Assembly (NCBI GenBank): GCA_033558025.1
Contig: JAUCEF010000001.1
Span: 2,046,001 to 2,110,000, forward strand
Origin: Phytophthora sp. 'mugwort'
Lineage: Eukaryota > Oomycota > Peronosporomycetes > Peronosporales > Peronosporaceae
Reading direction: 5' to 3'
Length of the DNA: 64,000 nucleotides
Of the stretch, positions 34,101 through 46,622 are shown in pieces. The translations under genes were made by a program, and so were the position numbers. How positions within the stretch are numbered: position 1 is the first letter of the stretch; each line of letters opens with the position of its first letter. The notes beneath the pieces were generated by a model that was not told the DNA's origin, ran no database searches, and saw nothing but the letters and a program-made list of their open reading frames with translations.

Positions 34101-37100
34101 AAGAAAATGATAGACGACGATGGCATGCAGGTCGTGTCCGCCGTGCTGCCGCTGACCTCGGACGGCTCCACGAAAAAGAGACCCCTGTCGAGGTCACCTC
34201 TAAGCCCCCCTTCACGTAGTCCCTGTGCAGTGTTAAAGTGGGATCGAATCAGTCGCGATTGCGTCGCGCAGATGAGCTGCGGGATCAGTTGCGGACTACA
34301 CGGCTCATGTGTGGCTCACAAAGCTCCACGTGGAGCTTACGGAGCGATAGGAAGGAGCAAGACTGAATAACACTTTCTCTTTTGCATTGTTAACCTCATC
34401 GCGCCCTGAAAGAGATCACACCGGTCCGAGGACCGGCTTCCAACAGGTTGTGAGCCCTTGAACGATGCTAATGACGACGTCCGCGACGACGTGCCCACGC
34501 CGACGCCGACGCCGACGGTAGCTACCAGTCGCGAAAGAATTGACGTGACAGACGATGATGAAGATACGGCACCACGGTCCCTCCCGAAAGGGGCGGTAGT
34601 ACAAGTAAAGAGGCCGACGCCACCGAGCTGCTAACCCTCATGCGTGGGTTGGCTGGACGAATCGGGCAACTTGAGATGTCCAGTTCAAGCTGGACAAGAA
34701 GTTGGAGGACGACGGAATGATGCGCGCGCGCAACGTCGGCATACCAACGACTCCACAGCTCAACTTTGGTCGCGTGGGGCATCAAGCTAGGCACGCGCAT
34801 GCATATTGAACTCTCTTGCTGGTTGACCATATACACCGGTCACGACCGCGCCACGCACGCCGGTTGCCGCGCCACAGTACTTCGAATAGCAGCAGCCTGG
34901 GTACGGATTACCCATATCGGAGCTGCAACGCCTTTACACCTCATATGATGCTGCGCGTGCCGCACACACCGCTACCAATGTCACAAGGCCTTCAGAGGCA
35001 GGTTGGGGGGCGGAGGTTTACCGGCGCGGAATTAGAACAACGCGGTAGGTAGGTACCCAGATGCGCGCCAGAAGAAGCTGTTGATTCGCCCATTCGAGGG
35101 AGAAGAGCTGTACGTGGGCTACGTTGGTTTTCTCGCGTGGGGCCGTAGGTTCGAACGACAAGTGTCCCTTAGCATTCAACCTGTGGCTTCTTTTGGTCAC
35201 AAGATATCAAGGTGGACCTGCTAACACACTACTTGTCCCGGACGGCGGAGCGCTACTACCATAACCATAAGTAGGTAGAAAGGTTATGTGAGCGCAGTGT
35301 CCGTCGCTGTAGTACGTGGTGGAGATGATGCTTGAGGTTTTCAAGACGACCATCATGCCAGCGCAAGCAATGAAATTGTTCACGTCGCCCAAGGATGCAA
35401 ATCGTAGATGGCCTGAGCACTATACTGGTGGCTATCGCTGAGGCCTGTGGCGGAGAGGCTGAATATTTGGTACAAAACAACGATGTGCAGTTCGCATCCG
35501 AGGACTTGCGCACGTGTTGATGGCGAAGGTGGACGGTTCGAGTGTTGAATACCTGTCGCAGGCTGAGAAACTAGCGCACTTCGCTCAGTCCTGCGAACTG
35601 GGGCCTGCACGGCACAGGAACTATTACAAAAACACTGTTTACGAACGCAATGATGAGAATCCAGGCTTTAAGTATGATCACCTTGGTAAGGAGGCGGTTA
35701 GCGCGGTGTCGGAGCGCCATGGTAAAGAGACTCGGCAATGTCATGAGTGTAACCAGGTTGGTCCGAATCGCGTTCGAGGACGCAATTGAAGGCTGGATTT
35801 CACCTTAGGGTGAATGAAGTCGGTGTCGACCGACGAAGTGGATCGGGATAATGGATCGGCTGACATCCAATCAATGATGCGCCGCGACTGGACAAGGTGG
35901 AAACGTGTGAAGAGGGATGCGTGCAACCGAACGAGGACCCGCTCAGTGTGACTAAGAAGGGCACGGTGACGCTGAGGGCCACGGCGTGCGGTAAGCTGCC
36001 ATCATTGAAGTTCACAGACGTGTAGTACGCCACGGGCGTAGTGAACAATTTGATTTCGTACGGCGTGCTCGACAAGGAGGGATACGTCATGTTGTACAAG
36101 GGGACGCGTGGCGTTTGTCGTGGACTATCGTCGAAATTTGCTGGTCGTGAGCGCCAACGTAGAGAAATCGTGTGAGCTTTCCTCGGAGGTATAATGGTGA
36201 CGATAGTAGAAGAGGTGACTTACTCACCGGAGGTATCGCGAGATGTGCAAAAGCGCACCTTGGTAGAGGTCACAAATGACTTGTACATTTGGACTAGGAG
36301 AGACTGGCACGAGACCTGAGCGTACAGACCGTCGGCGTGTTAACTGCCTGACCCGAGCGCAAGGCAAACAGACGAAGAACAGACGGTCCGGGAAGGACAC
36401 TGGATTTTGATGCCTCGACTGATCCTGTGGCGGCGTAATTTGCTCGGCGACGCGAGATAGGTTGAACAACCGGTACATGATCGACTTTTGGACGATAAAA
36501 GCAATTATTACCAGGGTTTCTTGGCGGTCACCAAGGACGCCCAGCGACGCAGTTGAGCTCTTCCGACTTTTTAGAAGAGATTTGATTGTCGAATTCACGT
36601 ACTGTGTATCGATCAAGGAGGAGAGTACGATAACGTGGCATGTTTTGCAAGCGCACGAGTGTAGCACCGTCGCAGCGATGCTCGAAACTAGCCAAGTAAC
36701 TGCAAGGAAGAACGCCAGCACCGGACCATAATGAATATGGCCCGCTGCACGATCTTCGCGGGTGGACTGCCGCTGAACTTCAGGGGAGACGCGGTACATA
36801 CACCGCCTATATCTTGGATAGGGCTCCTACGAGTGCGAATCCGGTGCGGGCGTCGCCGGTCAAGCCGCTCATGAAGCAGTCCCCATCGCTTGGGGAGATC
36901 GTCGTGTTCGGGTCTCCTTCTACTGTTTAACGGGATCCGAGAAAGAACGACTCACGCACCACGCGTAGAATGGAATGACTGTCGGCATTGAAGAAGGGAC
37001 CAATGGATATCGTGTCTACCTGTCGAAAGACAAGGTCGTGGTCATCACACAGCACGTTAGGAATATCGAGACACTGGGCATGACTAACAATGAACAAGTG

Positions 37101-38110
37101 CAGCGTTGGTACCTACAAGACGACGTGGAAGCTGGCGACGGGAGAGACTCGGAATGCGGAAGCTCCGCCGGAGGACGAGGAGCAAACCATGGTCGTGAAA
37201 GGTGCGACCGGTCGCGCATGGAAGCGCGAAAAAATAAATAAGAATTCCTTGTCAAGAGGGCGGGTGGAAACTAGATCGGTAGTGGGCTAATCAGGAGGAG
37301 CTGTCGACGAATAATACCGGCAAGAGGAGCCAGCGAGAATGTAGTGAACAACATCGTGGATGCGGACCCGAGAAACTACAACGGGGCTGTGTGGAGCTCG
37401 TGGCTGGATTGAAGTCATGCCTGAGGTGCTAGAAGCACTAGAACGCAATGGCGTATAGGAGGTCGTGCAGTGGCCCGGAGGGGGCACGGCCTGGACGAAA
37501 AATGGGAGTTTAAGACAAAGAGTGATGCTGAGGGGGACATCAAAAGGCTGAAGCTCGGCTCGTTGAATGCGGGAAAGTGCTGCGGTTCGGCTTGAACTAC
37601 AGCATAACGTTTGCCGTGGTGATCGAGATGGCGATCGTGCAGCTCATTTTCGTACTGGCGAAAAAGTGGAAGGTCCCAACGAAACATGGCGACGCCCCCA
37701 ACGCCTATGCTAAGGCGGAGGAGGCTGCTACATACATGTGCCGCGGGGAATGGCGATCTCCGAGGAGATCAAACAAAGACTGGAGGTGATGAGCTGGTAT
37801 TGGAGCTCAGCGAATTCCTGTATGGCCTGAAGCAGGCTAGATTGTGGAGCAACCTCCTCCATGAGCAAACGAAGGTGATTGGATTCGCTCAAAGTCTCAC
37901 GGACATGTGTGTGTACTTCAGATCAGATGGTTGTGATCTGTTTGCCGTCGGGGTGTACGGGGTTTGTTAGGGGCTCAAAGTAAGAGACTGTGTAAGCGTT
38001 TGGGTGAGCCAGCGGAGTTATCAGTGAAGAACTTCGCCTGCGCACCCAAACATGCGAATTTAGATCTCTGTATGTAGGACGCGTGCTAGTGCATCGCTAT
38101 GGTTGCAGCG
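34101..38110 (+). mobile_element. second decayed Ty1/Copia element
   Basis: Plus-strand fragments in Copia order. A probable gag start lies near 34107 and gag remnants run to about 35800. Late integrase segments lie at about 36810-37110 (TYTAYILDRAPTSANPVRASP, then GEIVVFGSPSTV, then GPMDIVSTC/YRVYLSKDKVVVITQH). RT pieces lie at 37680-37970 (VLELSEFLYGLKQARLW, then QSLTDMCVYFRSDGCDLFAVG). The catalytic YVDD part and RNase H are missing or unrecognisable. Stops and frameshifts are frequent and no LTRs were identified. It is more degraded than the element at 41.5-48.1 kb. Confidence 0.7.
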
Positions 38111-38643
38111 AAGGGGGGGAGGGCTGCCTTCATGCCATCCCATATTTTACATGTAGACATTTCTAGTTTATTTATGCCCTCAACCAAGTGTCACACACGA
38201 AACTCCATATACAGCACAACTCAATCTCTCGTAGTGTGACAGAAAATCTCGGACATATTTTGCTTTTAGGTATGTTTTGGTTGTGATTTGTTTTAGCAGG
38301 CAAGTGAGAACTTCAAGCCTGAGGTTAAAAACTTCCGATTAAACTTTTTATATAGTATTTGGAGGTACCCAATACCGTTTATGGAGTCGCTTCGCACACT
38401 TCGCACTTTTTTCGAGGCAGGAGAAAAGATTGGTTAGGAGTGCCAACTTGGCATCTTGGGAGACCCGATGCTAGGGGTGAGCATGCTGGATATTGAGAGT
38501 ACAGGAACTACTAGGTGCGGCCATGAGCACGATCTGGCTTCTGTCGTAGGTTCAGTCAAAGCAGCAAATGTTTTTAACCGTTCAAAGCGTTGCAATAAGC
38601 TCTAGTATGTGTTGCTCGGTTTGAGAGCTTAACATGGCAGTAA

Positions 38644-38811
38644 GCGAAATATTTGAAACAAAAGTTTAGCACATGGGTGGTCCACGTGGCCAAGGTCGAG
38701 AAGCAGAATCCTGATGAAATCATCTTGGCTAAGCTGATACCACAGTACACTCCCGACTCGCTGGCCAAAATGATTGAAGCGGCCATGCACATAAACCTCT
38801 TCGGCAACTAA
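38644..38811 (+). pseudogene. fragment resembling an RXLR-effector WY domain
   Basis: A 55-codon open stretch between stop codons carries KFSTWVVHVAKVEKQNPDE followed by LIPQYTPDSLAKMIEAAM. The Trp in an F..W..HV context, a spacer, then L...Y....LAKMIEAA is the pattern of the WY fold in Phytophthora RXLR effectors, host-targeted secreted proteins. There is no signal peptide, RXLR or EER upstream and no start codon, and a stop precedes it directly. It is therefore a relic of one domain. Recognition is by motif only. Confidence 0.5.
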
Positions 38812-39399
38812 TACGTTCGAGAACAAGAGGTTGCATATCAAGATCATCACTTTTCGAGCAACGAAGTGTCATACGCTTAAGCAGATCGGAATACACCAAC
38901 TTGACGCGCGCTTGATTCGAACGACATCGGTAAGATGTGCGCTGTGTCAGGGGTACCGCAACAATCGGGATGTCTTGCGTTTGGCGAATGCATTGCGAAA
39001 AAAAGCTCTCCGAAACCTCCTTGTTTCCAGTGGCGGCGACCTTAAATGAAGTGCATGCTTGGCCTTCAGCGGCGGTGAAAACCTTAACCAAAACAAACGT
39101 TCTAAGGCGCTGGAGCTTCACAATGCCGGCCTCGAGCTTAAGATAGTCGACGATGCATGCTTGAGTCCCCATCCGACTTAGCAGAGTATGTCGAATGATG
39201 TGCTCGAAAAGCCGGTGCTCACCGAAAAGCGCGCGTGTCCCTTTTGCAATGCTTTTGTACCGGCTTCAAGTTTTACATATCCGCCAGGAGAGTATTCACG
39301 CTCGATGTCCTCCGACAACAGAGCAACGGCTGCACATCGCACTGGACTAGAACGTCACGGCCCCGTAAGTTGCGCAGAAGCTCCAAATCGACGTAGCGA
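38812..39399. other. unassigned sequence between WY relic and MULE relic
   Basis: Open frames of 70-147 codons exist on both strands (for example 38729-39172 minus), but none shows a domain I recognise. The minus-strand frame may be downstream debris of the MULE-like element. Confidence 0.35.
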
Positions 39400-40961
39400 G
39401 CCAGAATAAAATGTCGGCTTGACCACCGTGTGCCATTGCGAGTCAATTGGGACGTCGAATACACACGCAGTCACTTAACTGCGTTGCTAGACAGGTCAAC
39501 TCTGGGTCTCCCGCCAGTGGGGGACGACTGCGTTTGAATTTCATCATGTAATGCTCCACCGCATAATCCTGCAGCGTAATGAACGTATCGACCAGTGTGT
39601 CAATCGTGAAGTTACTCCTTCACGCGGCTCCAAATTCGACTCCAGTCGGTTGTTGGTATTGTTTTTCAAGCGTGGCACTCCGCCCCGTTTGAACATAACC
39701 CGTTTTTCTGTTGTAGAGTCCAATGCTGCATGGAACCCCTGTACACGGGAATGATTTTCTTTGTTGATGCCAATCGTCTCCAGTAGGGTCTCCTTGTAAT
39801 CGTCATACTGTTGCTGCGCCTCAGCAATTACTAACCTTTTTATAATTACGTTCAGCTGCTTTGTTCCGTCTTGCCACGCCGCCTAGACGATAACACTGCT
39901 TTTTCAGTCATGTTTCAACATTACACCGACAGAGAAGCTGCTTAGCATTATGCCATCTTTCATTCAGCGCTTTTTCTCGTGCACATCTTTGTTATCGACT
40001 CGAATCTTTGACCACGGTTGTTGTTCTTGAACAAAACCACTTATAGCGCTAGCTTTGGCTTCTCTTCCGTCTAAACTAGCGCGTGATGAGCGCACTGACC
40101 CTACAATATCAACAAACACAAATAAAAAACGTAAGTTTGTTTTCGTTTTCTGTGTGATTCTTTGATTTATGGCCTTACTCACCCAAACACGCGCAAAGCT
40201 GGAGAGCTTATATCGGTTGACGTTTGTGGCATGGGTCGAGTCCGTCCACCAAGATGACCTCAGGAAACGCCGCAAATAACCGCCTCTGCCGCGCCGACTG
40301 GAATGCCACGACGTTAATATCGTTACTCTCGCTATCCACAATACAATCGGACGTGTTCCCGGGAGCCCTCTCCATGAATTTACCGCGGGCAGCATAGCCC
40401 GTTCCGCATCAGTCTTGCCTCTACGCTAAACTTGCTTCACTTCCTGAAGCTTATTGTGGACTTCCTTGAACACCGTGCGCTTGCCCGACACAGATAACGC
40501 AATGTCAGTATCACTCTGAACAAACTAAAGTTCCATCGAATTAACAACGACCCTACCTGTCTTGGAGCGAAGATACGCCAGGATACCACGCGGGTTCGCC
40601 CCTGGCTTGGACATCACATCCACATTTTGGCGAGCTGGGAATTTTTGATGCGATGGTTCTCCGCGTAATCATGCCACTGATGCGCACTGAATGCATGGTC
40701 GTGGATATCCAGACGGTTTCTGAACGAAATGAAAACCGGCACCACTAGGCCGTACCCGTACGCGGGCATTGATACGAGCAGTACAACACGTCGCGCGAAC
40801 ATTGTCGTAATTTCTCTCTCCAGTCCCATACTCTCAAACAGCACCCCGTGTGTACAAGAAGGCTTTGCTGTACTTAGCCCACGACTCAGGAAGAAGCGTA
40901 CCGCCGTGATCGGACGGTTTGTTGACTGCTTCCCCTTCCGTACCGACTTCGTGATCTTCAA
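39400..40961 (-). pseudogene. MULE/FAR1-like transposase relic, copy 1
   Basis: Minus-strand pieces: an N-terminal FAR1-type region (40614-40961) with AFSAHQWHDYAENHRIKNSQL, then a stretch reading GANPRGILAYLRSKTG just below 40610. A core piece (39964-40395) includes DSTHATNVNRYKLSSF and AISGFVQEQQPWSKIRV, the DGTHxTN-type and DKD-type regions of Mutator-like transposases. Later pieces lie toward 39500. Stops and frameshifts interrupt it throughout. A separate SWIM-domain fragment of the same type lies at 62.3-62.9 kb. Confidence 0.6.
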
Positions 40962-41464
40962 AAGAGCTTCTCCGCCTTGGTTTGCTCGGCAGCAATGCGT
41001 GGGTGGGGGAGGGTGCTGTTGTGTGAGGACATAGCAACATGTTAGATGAGAATAAGATGGTTGTGTGGCAGGGAAGACCTACCATCGCGCAACGACACCG
41101 CACGGGGGGCGGAGGGGGGTACTCTGGCTTTGGTCTGAAGGGGAGAAGTCTTAAAATGGAGTGCTTTAAAAGCTTCAAAAAAAGTCTAAATCATTTCGTT
41201 CCCGCCGTAAGAATGGCCAGGATATTTATGTTCCTTGCGTAGCTGCGTTGTTACTGATGTTGATGCTGGTGATAGCTTATAATATCCTAGTATGTATATT
41301 GTTCAAACCGTATATTCTTCCCGTTATAGAAAACAAAACAATTAAAAAAAAACCTGCTGCATTTTCAGGTGGATGTTCCGTTGCTGCAGCGTGGCCCGGC
41401 CCGTCACCAATATCATTAACGCACATTTAATGACAACGCCACGATGGCCAGATAAATGTGCTTT
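40962..41464. other. short intergenic stretch left of the Copia insertion
   Basis: This holds G-rich runs (about 41104-41120) and AT-rich DNA. No gene was recognised. It directly precedes the left target-site duplication of the full-length Copia element. Confidence 0.45.
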
Positions 41465-41469
41465 AAGCT
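41465..41469. repeat. target-site duplication AAGCT (left)
   Basis: AAGCT directly flanks the left LTR, and the same five bases follow the right LTR at 48114-48118. A 5-bp duplication is the normal product of Copia integration, so the two LTRs belong to one insertion. Confidence 0.85.
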
Positions 41470-41717
41470 TGTTAAGGTGTAGGACCGGGGCTGGTAGAGA
41501 CTTGGGTAGAAGGATGTAAAAGAAGTTATGATTGAGTTGTTAGGAAGGCACAAGCAACTAGAACCAATAGAGCTGATAGCCAATCAACTATAGATGGATA
41601 CCTTATGTGGGTACACCATTTGTGTGTACACAACACATAAGCACTTTAATACATCATATAAGTATATATGAGAGGTTGTGTATTAAACATAGTCGTCCTC
41701 AGCTCATTTCTCCAACA
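41470..41717 (-). repeat. 3' LTR of the Copia element
   Basis: 248 bp, on the plus strand beginning TGTTAAGG and ending CTCCAACA, with the canonical TG...CA ends. It matches 47863-48113 over its whole length. Confidence 0.92.
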
Positions 41718-41727
41718 TCCTCTCTGC
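41718..41727 (-). promoter_or_regulatory. polypurine tract of the Copia element
   Basis: On the minus strand GCAGAGAGGA directly precedes the 3' LTR (TGTTGGAG). This is the expected site of second-strand priming. Confidence 0.65.
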
Positions 41728-42497
41728 GGCTGAGGGCGGCATGAGGTTTATCCTTGGCCGTGGAGAAATAAAAAACTTATCCAAGTGACATTGTCGTCCC
41801 AGAGGTGGCAGTTGCTGGCAAACCGCGCCACCGTGCCAGCGAGGTGTAATGCTGTCGGTTTTGTTTTCTGACAGGACTTTTGTTTGGGACACAGTATATA
41901 ATGTATCATAATTTTAATAGTAAAAATGGGACTATGTTATGGGACAGTGATATCGTCAGTTGGGGTTGCAATTGCTTCGTTTGTACTATTGCTGGACTCG
42001 CTTAAGGTGTCATGCACTTAGCGTTTGCTGTAGAAAATATATTTTGTTTCGCTAATTGAGAACATGTAGAATCTATTTAGGTGCTAGCCATTGTTTGCTG
42101 CTTCCTAGGCTGCAGCATTGTCGATGCGATGTTGCACGGTATGTGAGATATAATTTAGATGGGGTGTTACGCAATGCAGTAGTATGGGATGAACCAAAAA
42201 TGCGATGCAGCACGAAAGTGCGTGCTTCTTTGTTATTATGCATGCATGTAAGAGTGAGTAAGCTTTGAATTGAATCATTTCCGATTCTTCTCGCTCAAAG
42301 CTCCTCCTCCGCTATAAGTCCGCAAGGTTAGAATATTATTTACTTTGTATTTTTTTAACAAGCTGATGCTTGGGGGTAGAGTACCTGGCATGAGTTGCTT
42401 CTTTATCTCAATAGGGCCTTTTTGGTCACGAACGGATTCGTAGCTTCTCAAATGTTGGGTAGTTTATTATCAAGTTGGCTTTATTGATTATTTCCTT

Positions 42498-43063
42498 ATG
42501 GTGCTCTATTTATCCTGCACATTTGTTAGATGCCAAGGAGAACCCGGCTTCGGGTTAAATATCAAACCCAAGATCGGCTACCCGACAAGCTCGTACTGTG
42601 GGTTATACTCCGTCAACAATGCTTTGCAGGAGGCTGATTTTCTGACCCCGCAAATGATGAAGAGAGTTCTGGCTCGGCTGGTCAAGGTTGAATCATATGT
42701 CGACCATGGTCATGAGCGCTACGGGGCGTATACGACTCAGGCCCTACATTTGGCTTTGCAGAAAAGGGGTAAGCAACTTTGCTATCCAAACCGACAACTC
42801 CTCGGTTTTAAGAAAGGGGGCTGCGCACTGGGCTTGTTGCAGTTTGTCAACATGCCTCTCTCCTCATCATTGGCCATCGTCCTGGACAGCTCAAGGGTAC
42901 TTGGCACTGCATTGCGCGTGCAAAGGTCGGTGATCGCTTTGTATTCATCGATCCCGACGAGTACCATGTTTTTCCTAACAGGAAGGAGCAAATTCGCGAC
43001 TATTTCCATGAGATTGATGAGGTGTATGCTATCGAGGACATTACGTCCAACTGTGTAAAGTAG
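42498..43063 (+). pseudogene. Josephin-like cysteine peptidase ORF, antisense inside Copia
   Basis: This plus-strand ORF lies between the RNase H end and the 3' LTR of a minus-strand Copia element. The first part contains SSYCGLYSVNNALQEADFLT, which fits the catalytic-Cys helix of Josephin deubiquitinases (C-x5-NN-x-LQ, followed by a F.. segment). In a second frame, ending at the stop 43061-43063, KGTWHCIARAKVGDRFVFID supplies a His and an acidic residue in the order expected for a C-H-D/N papain-like fold. One frameshift near 42890 separates the two halves. If translated whole, it would be a ~190-residue ubiquitin-type isopeptidase. A GT-rich donor-like sequence at about 42248 and an AG before 42531 allow an upstream exon. 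Family assignment is by motif. Confidence 0.55.
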
Positions 43064-43250
43064 TATAAGCACTTTTATTTGGTTCAAGTCATATTTTATT
43101 TGTATGAATTTAATTGTTATTTATTTATTTTTGTTTATTATAATATATTTTGTTATAGTTTTGTTATAACAATCATTTTGCTAGTTTTCTTTTCATTGGT
43201 TTTATTTTAAATTGCTGTGTATATTTTGGAATATTTGCTGATTATTTCCA

Positions 43251-46073
43251 TTAAACTACTGGAGCGGTACAAAGGGCATTTCGTAGCCGTATGAATGTTG
43301 GCTTTGTAAACGATTTTGTAAAAATGTCTGCTACCATTTCTTTGGTGTTGCAGTATTTTATGCTGAATTCCTTGCGTTCCACCTTTTCTTGTATGAAATG
43401 GAAACGAGCGTCTATGTGTTTTGATCTGCCGTGGAGCTCTGCATTGTACGAGAGTTTAATGCAGCTCTGCTTGTCTTCATAGAGTGTGATGGCGTTTGGA
43501 CTGTCATGCTTTAGTTCAGCGAGTCGTAGTCTAAGGAAAATGACTTCCTGCATGCAGTGGCACAGAGCAATTACTCACCTTCGGTTGTGGACAACACGAC
43601 TGTGTGATGTTTTCTGGATTGCCAGGAGATTGCACTACCACACATGTTGGTCACAAGCCCCCTACTGATCGCCTAGTATCTTGAGGGTTTGCATAGTCAG
43701 CGTCTGGGAACGCAGCGAGATAGCGCTGTGCTTTATACAACTCTACCTTTTTTAGCCCTCCCAAGGAAATGCCGAGGTTGAGTGTACCATTAAGGTACTT
43801 AAGGCCTCTTTTAACTGCATTCCAGTGGAGTTTTCCTGGATTGGCAAGGAACTGACTAACTTCACGAAGAAATGGGATGGGCCAGGCCTGGTCCCCATCA
43901 TAAAGTCCATGAAGCTATCTACTGCCTCTCTGTACGGGATCGCTATCATCTCATCTTTTTCTGCCTGCGTTGCAGGGCACATGTCGAGTGAGAGTTTGAC
44001 ACTCGGGTCGGTCGGTTACCGACGGGGTATGAATTTAGGTGGGAGAATCGATCCAGTACTTTGGTAGCGTACTTCTCTTGGTGGATAAAGACGGACCTGT
44101 TTTTCCGGTCACGTATTATTGACCATCCAAGGCGATACTGTGCTCCCCCAAGGTCGGACATTGCGAGTCGCTTTTTGAGCGCGTCCTTGATGGAGGTAAT
44201 GGTAGCACCAGTAGACGCAATGATGAGGAGGTCATCGACGTAGACAAGAATGTAGCATGTATGCCCATCGACTTCACCGACAAAAATGCATTGGTCTTTG
44301 ATGAGTTTGCGAAATTCATCGTTATCAAAAGGTACAAAGTGTTAGATACCGGATTCGGACTGCTTGTTTAAGGCAGTATAGGCTCTTCAGTAATTTACAC
44401 ACCAAGTGTTCTTTGCCTCTAGTAGCAAAACCTTCGGGTTGTGTCATGTAGATATCTTCGTCTAAAACGCCATTGAGGAAAGCTGTTTTCACGTCCATTT
44501 GATGGATCACAAGATCGAGAAGGGCAGTTATGGTGAGTAGAAGGCGGAGGACTTCCATGCGGATGACGGGTGAGAATATCTCGTCGTAGTCAATGCCATA
44601 TCTTTGAAGGAAACCTTTAATTACCAATCGTGCTTTGTATCGATCGATGGCGCCGTCGCCTTTGTATTTAATGACAAACAGCCAGCGGCACTGTAATGCT
44701 CGGCGGCCTCTTGGGAGTTTAGTGAGTGTCCACGTTTTGTTTTCCATTAGGGATTTATACTCAGACCGGGCGTCACCCTTCCAGTGGAGTGCTTCGGGTA
44801 GTTGGAGTGCTTCTCGGTACGTTTTCGGCTCCGAAATGTGTCGAATAGCTAGCAATATGTGCGTAAGCTGCGCCTTGCATTCTTCCACGTCAGGTGGGTC
44901 GTCTAGTAAACTTGTGTTGTCTGTGCGGTCTGAAGCGTGTTTTGCCTTTTTGTTGAGACCGCTGGACTCGTCAGCTTTAAGCACGGTTGCGTTGCGTTTA
45001 AGCATGTCAACTAGTGACGGAAGACGCTATGACGGTGCTGTTGTTTTAGCATTGGGACTGAGTAAATCTGCAGTGGTATCGGATTGTAGAAACTCCAACG
45101 TGGGAAATTCCTCTTCACGGAATTTTACATCTCTGCTGTAGATAACACGATTCTCAGTTGTATCAAGAAGTCTGTACCCCTTCTTATTGGAAGGAATTCC
45201 CAGATACATGCACTTCTTAGCTCGTTTTTCGACCTTGTTGCGATACAGTTCTGGAATGTGCGCGTATGCCGCGCATCCAAATACTTTGATGTAGTGTGCG
45301 GATGGTTTGTGATTAAACCACTTTTCGTGGGGAGTGATACTGTCCGTAACAGAACTCGGAGTTATGTTGAGGAGGTCAGCGACGTGTTTTACGCATTCTC
45401 CCCAGAGAACGTGGGGTAAGTTTCCATCAATTAAGAAAGCGCTTGTTCGTTCAAGCAGTGTGCGCATACGCCTCTCTGCTACATCATTTTGTTGGGGTGT
45501 GTAGGCGTTTATGAGTTTGGCGTGTGTGTTGTACTTCTTGAAGATAAATCTTTCGAGGTTTCATACTCACGGGCGTTGTCGCTTTGGAGATTTCGGATCT
45601 CTTCATACATGTTTTCGCTGTATTCGAACTGGCCTACATCGGCGCGAAACATATTGCGGCCTTTCTTTCTGAAATCCGCATAGCATTCGTACAGGTCTGA
45701 CTTTCGCTTAATGATGTAGATGAACATATAGCGTGAGAAGTCATCGAGGAAAGTGAGGAAGTAGTGGCAGCCCGAGAGTGTTGCAACTGGCAATGGTCCA
45801 CCATGTCGGTATGAACCTTTTTCAAGAAGGAATTTTTCTCTTTTCAACTGATCGTTTATTGAATGGGTTACGTTTAGATTTTGCGTATGTACATGATGAG
45901 CAGAAGTAGTCTTTGATGGAGTCGAATTTCGACAGTCCCGTGTCCTTAACTTTCTTGGTCTTAGCCAGATCCTGCATAACGCGAAAGTTAGGATGACCTA
46001 TTCGTTTGTGCCAGAGCATAATATTGTCAGACGTACCGGATTTGGCCACGTGGGCCACTTGGTTAGTTTTCAC
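43251..46073 (-). pseudogene. Copia pol: pre-integrase, integrase, RT, RNase H
   Basis: Minus-strand order: pre-integrase (MLWHKRIGHPNFRVMQDLAK, with FCSSCTYAKS zinc-type ending, 45822-46073); integrase (LDDFSRYMFIY and LQSDNAREYE; conserved WGECVKHVADLLN); RT ([39 protein letters not shown]); then YVDDLLII at about 44225-44250; and RNase H (VIFLRLRLAELKH ... YEDKQSCIKLSYNAELHGRSKHID ... KYCNTKEMVADIFTK). Active-site residues are present, but frame changes near 45500, 45030, 44340, 43980 and 43600 stop production of one polyprotein. Confidence 0.88.
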
Positions 46074-46622
46074 CGGGCGATCATTGAATTGTTAGAGGCG
46101 AGTGCCATCTCCAGTCTTGGCTTCGAAATTGGTTCCACGATCGAAGAACAGAACGCATTTCTTGGCGTTGGGAAAGTTGATCTTATAGTCTTTTTTAACA
46201 GCTTGGCCCACCGAGAGCAAGTTAAACTTGAGTTCAGGTGCATACAGCACTTGGTCAAGGTAATGACTTGATCATTTCCCTTTGTGTCCTTGATAGTCAC
46301 ATTACGTCACCAGTTCTCGTAATGGGTATTTGGTGATTGCCTGGACTGTGATGGACTTGCCCGTGGTCGGCTTTAAGGTCTCAAACCAGTGTTGGCTGGA
46401 GTGACGTGGCGAGTGCATCCGGAATCGATCGTCCATGTTGGATCGTGGCGTTCTACTTGAGCAGTAAGGCTCACGTCCTCGGTTTCCCGGATAAGGTCGA
46501 AGTGTTGTGATGGAAATTATGCCATACTCACTATTGTCGGATCCGTTGCCTTCTTGGTTGCGTCGACCGTGAAATTTGTTTCGTTTTCCTTGGTCGCTAC
46601 GACCGTGATTCCCACGGCGATC

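Noticed and set aside
35140..35160. aggttcgaac, a tRNA B-box-like word
   Set aside because: No flanking stems or A-box consistent with a tRNA; it lies within Copia debris.
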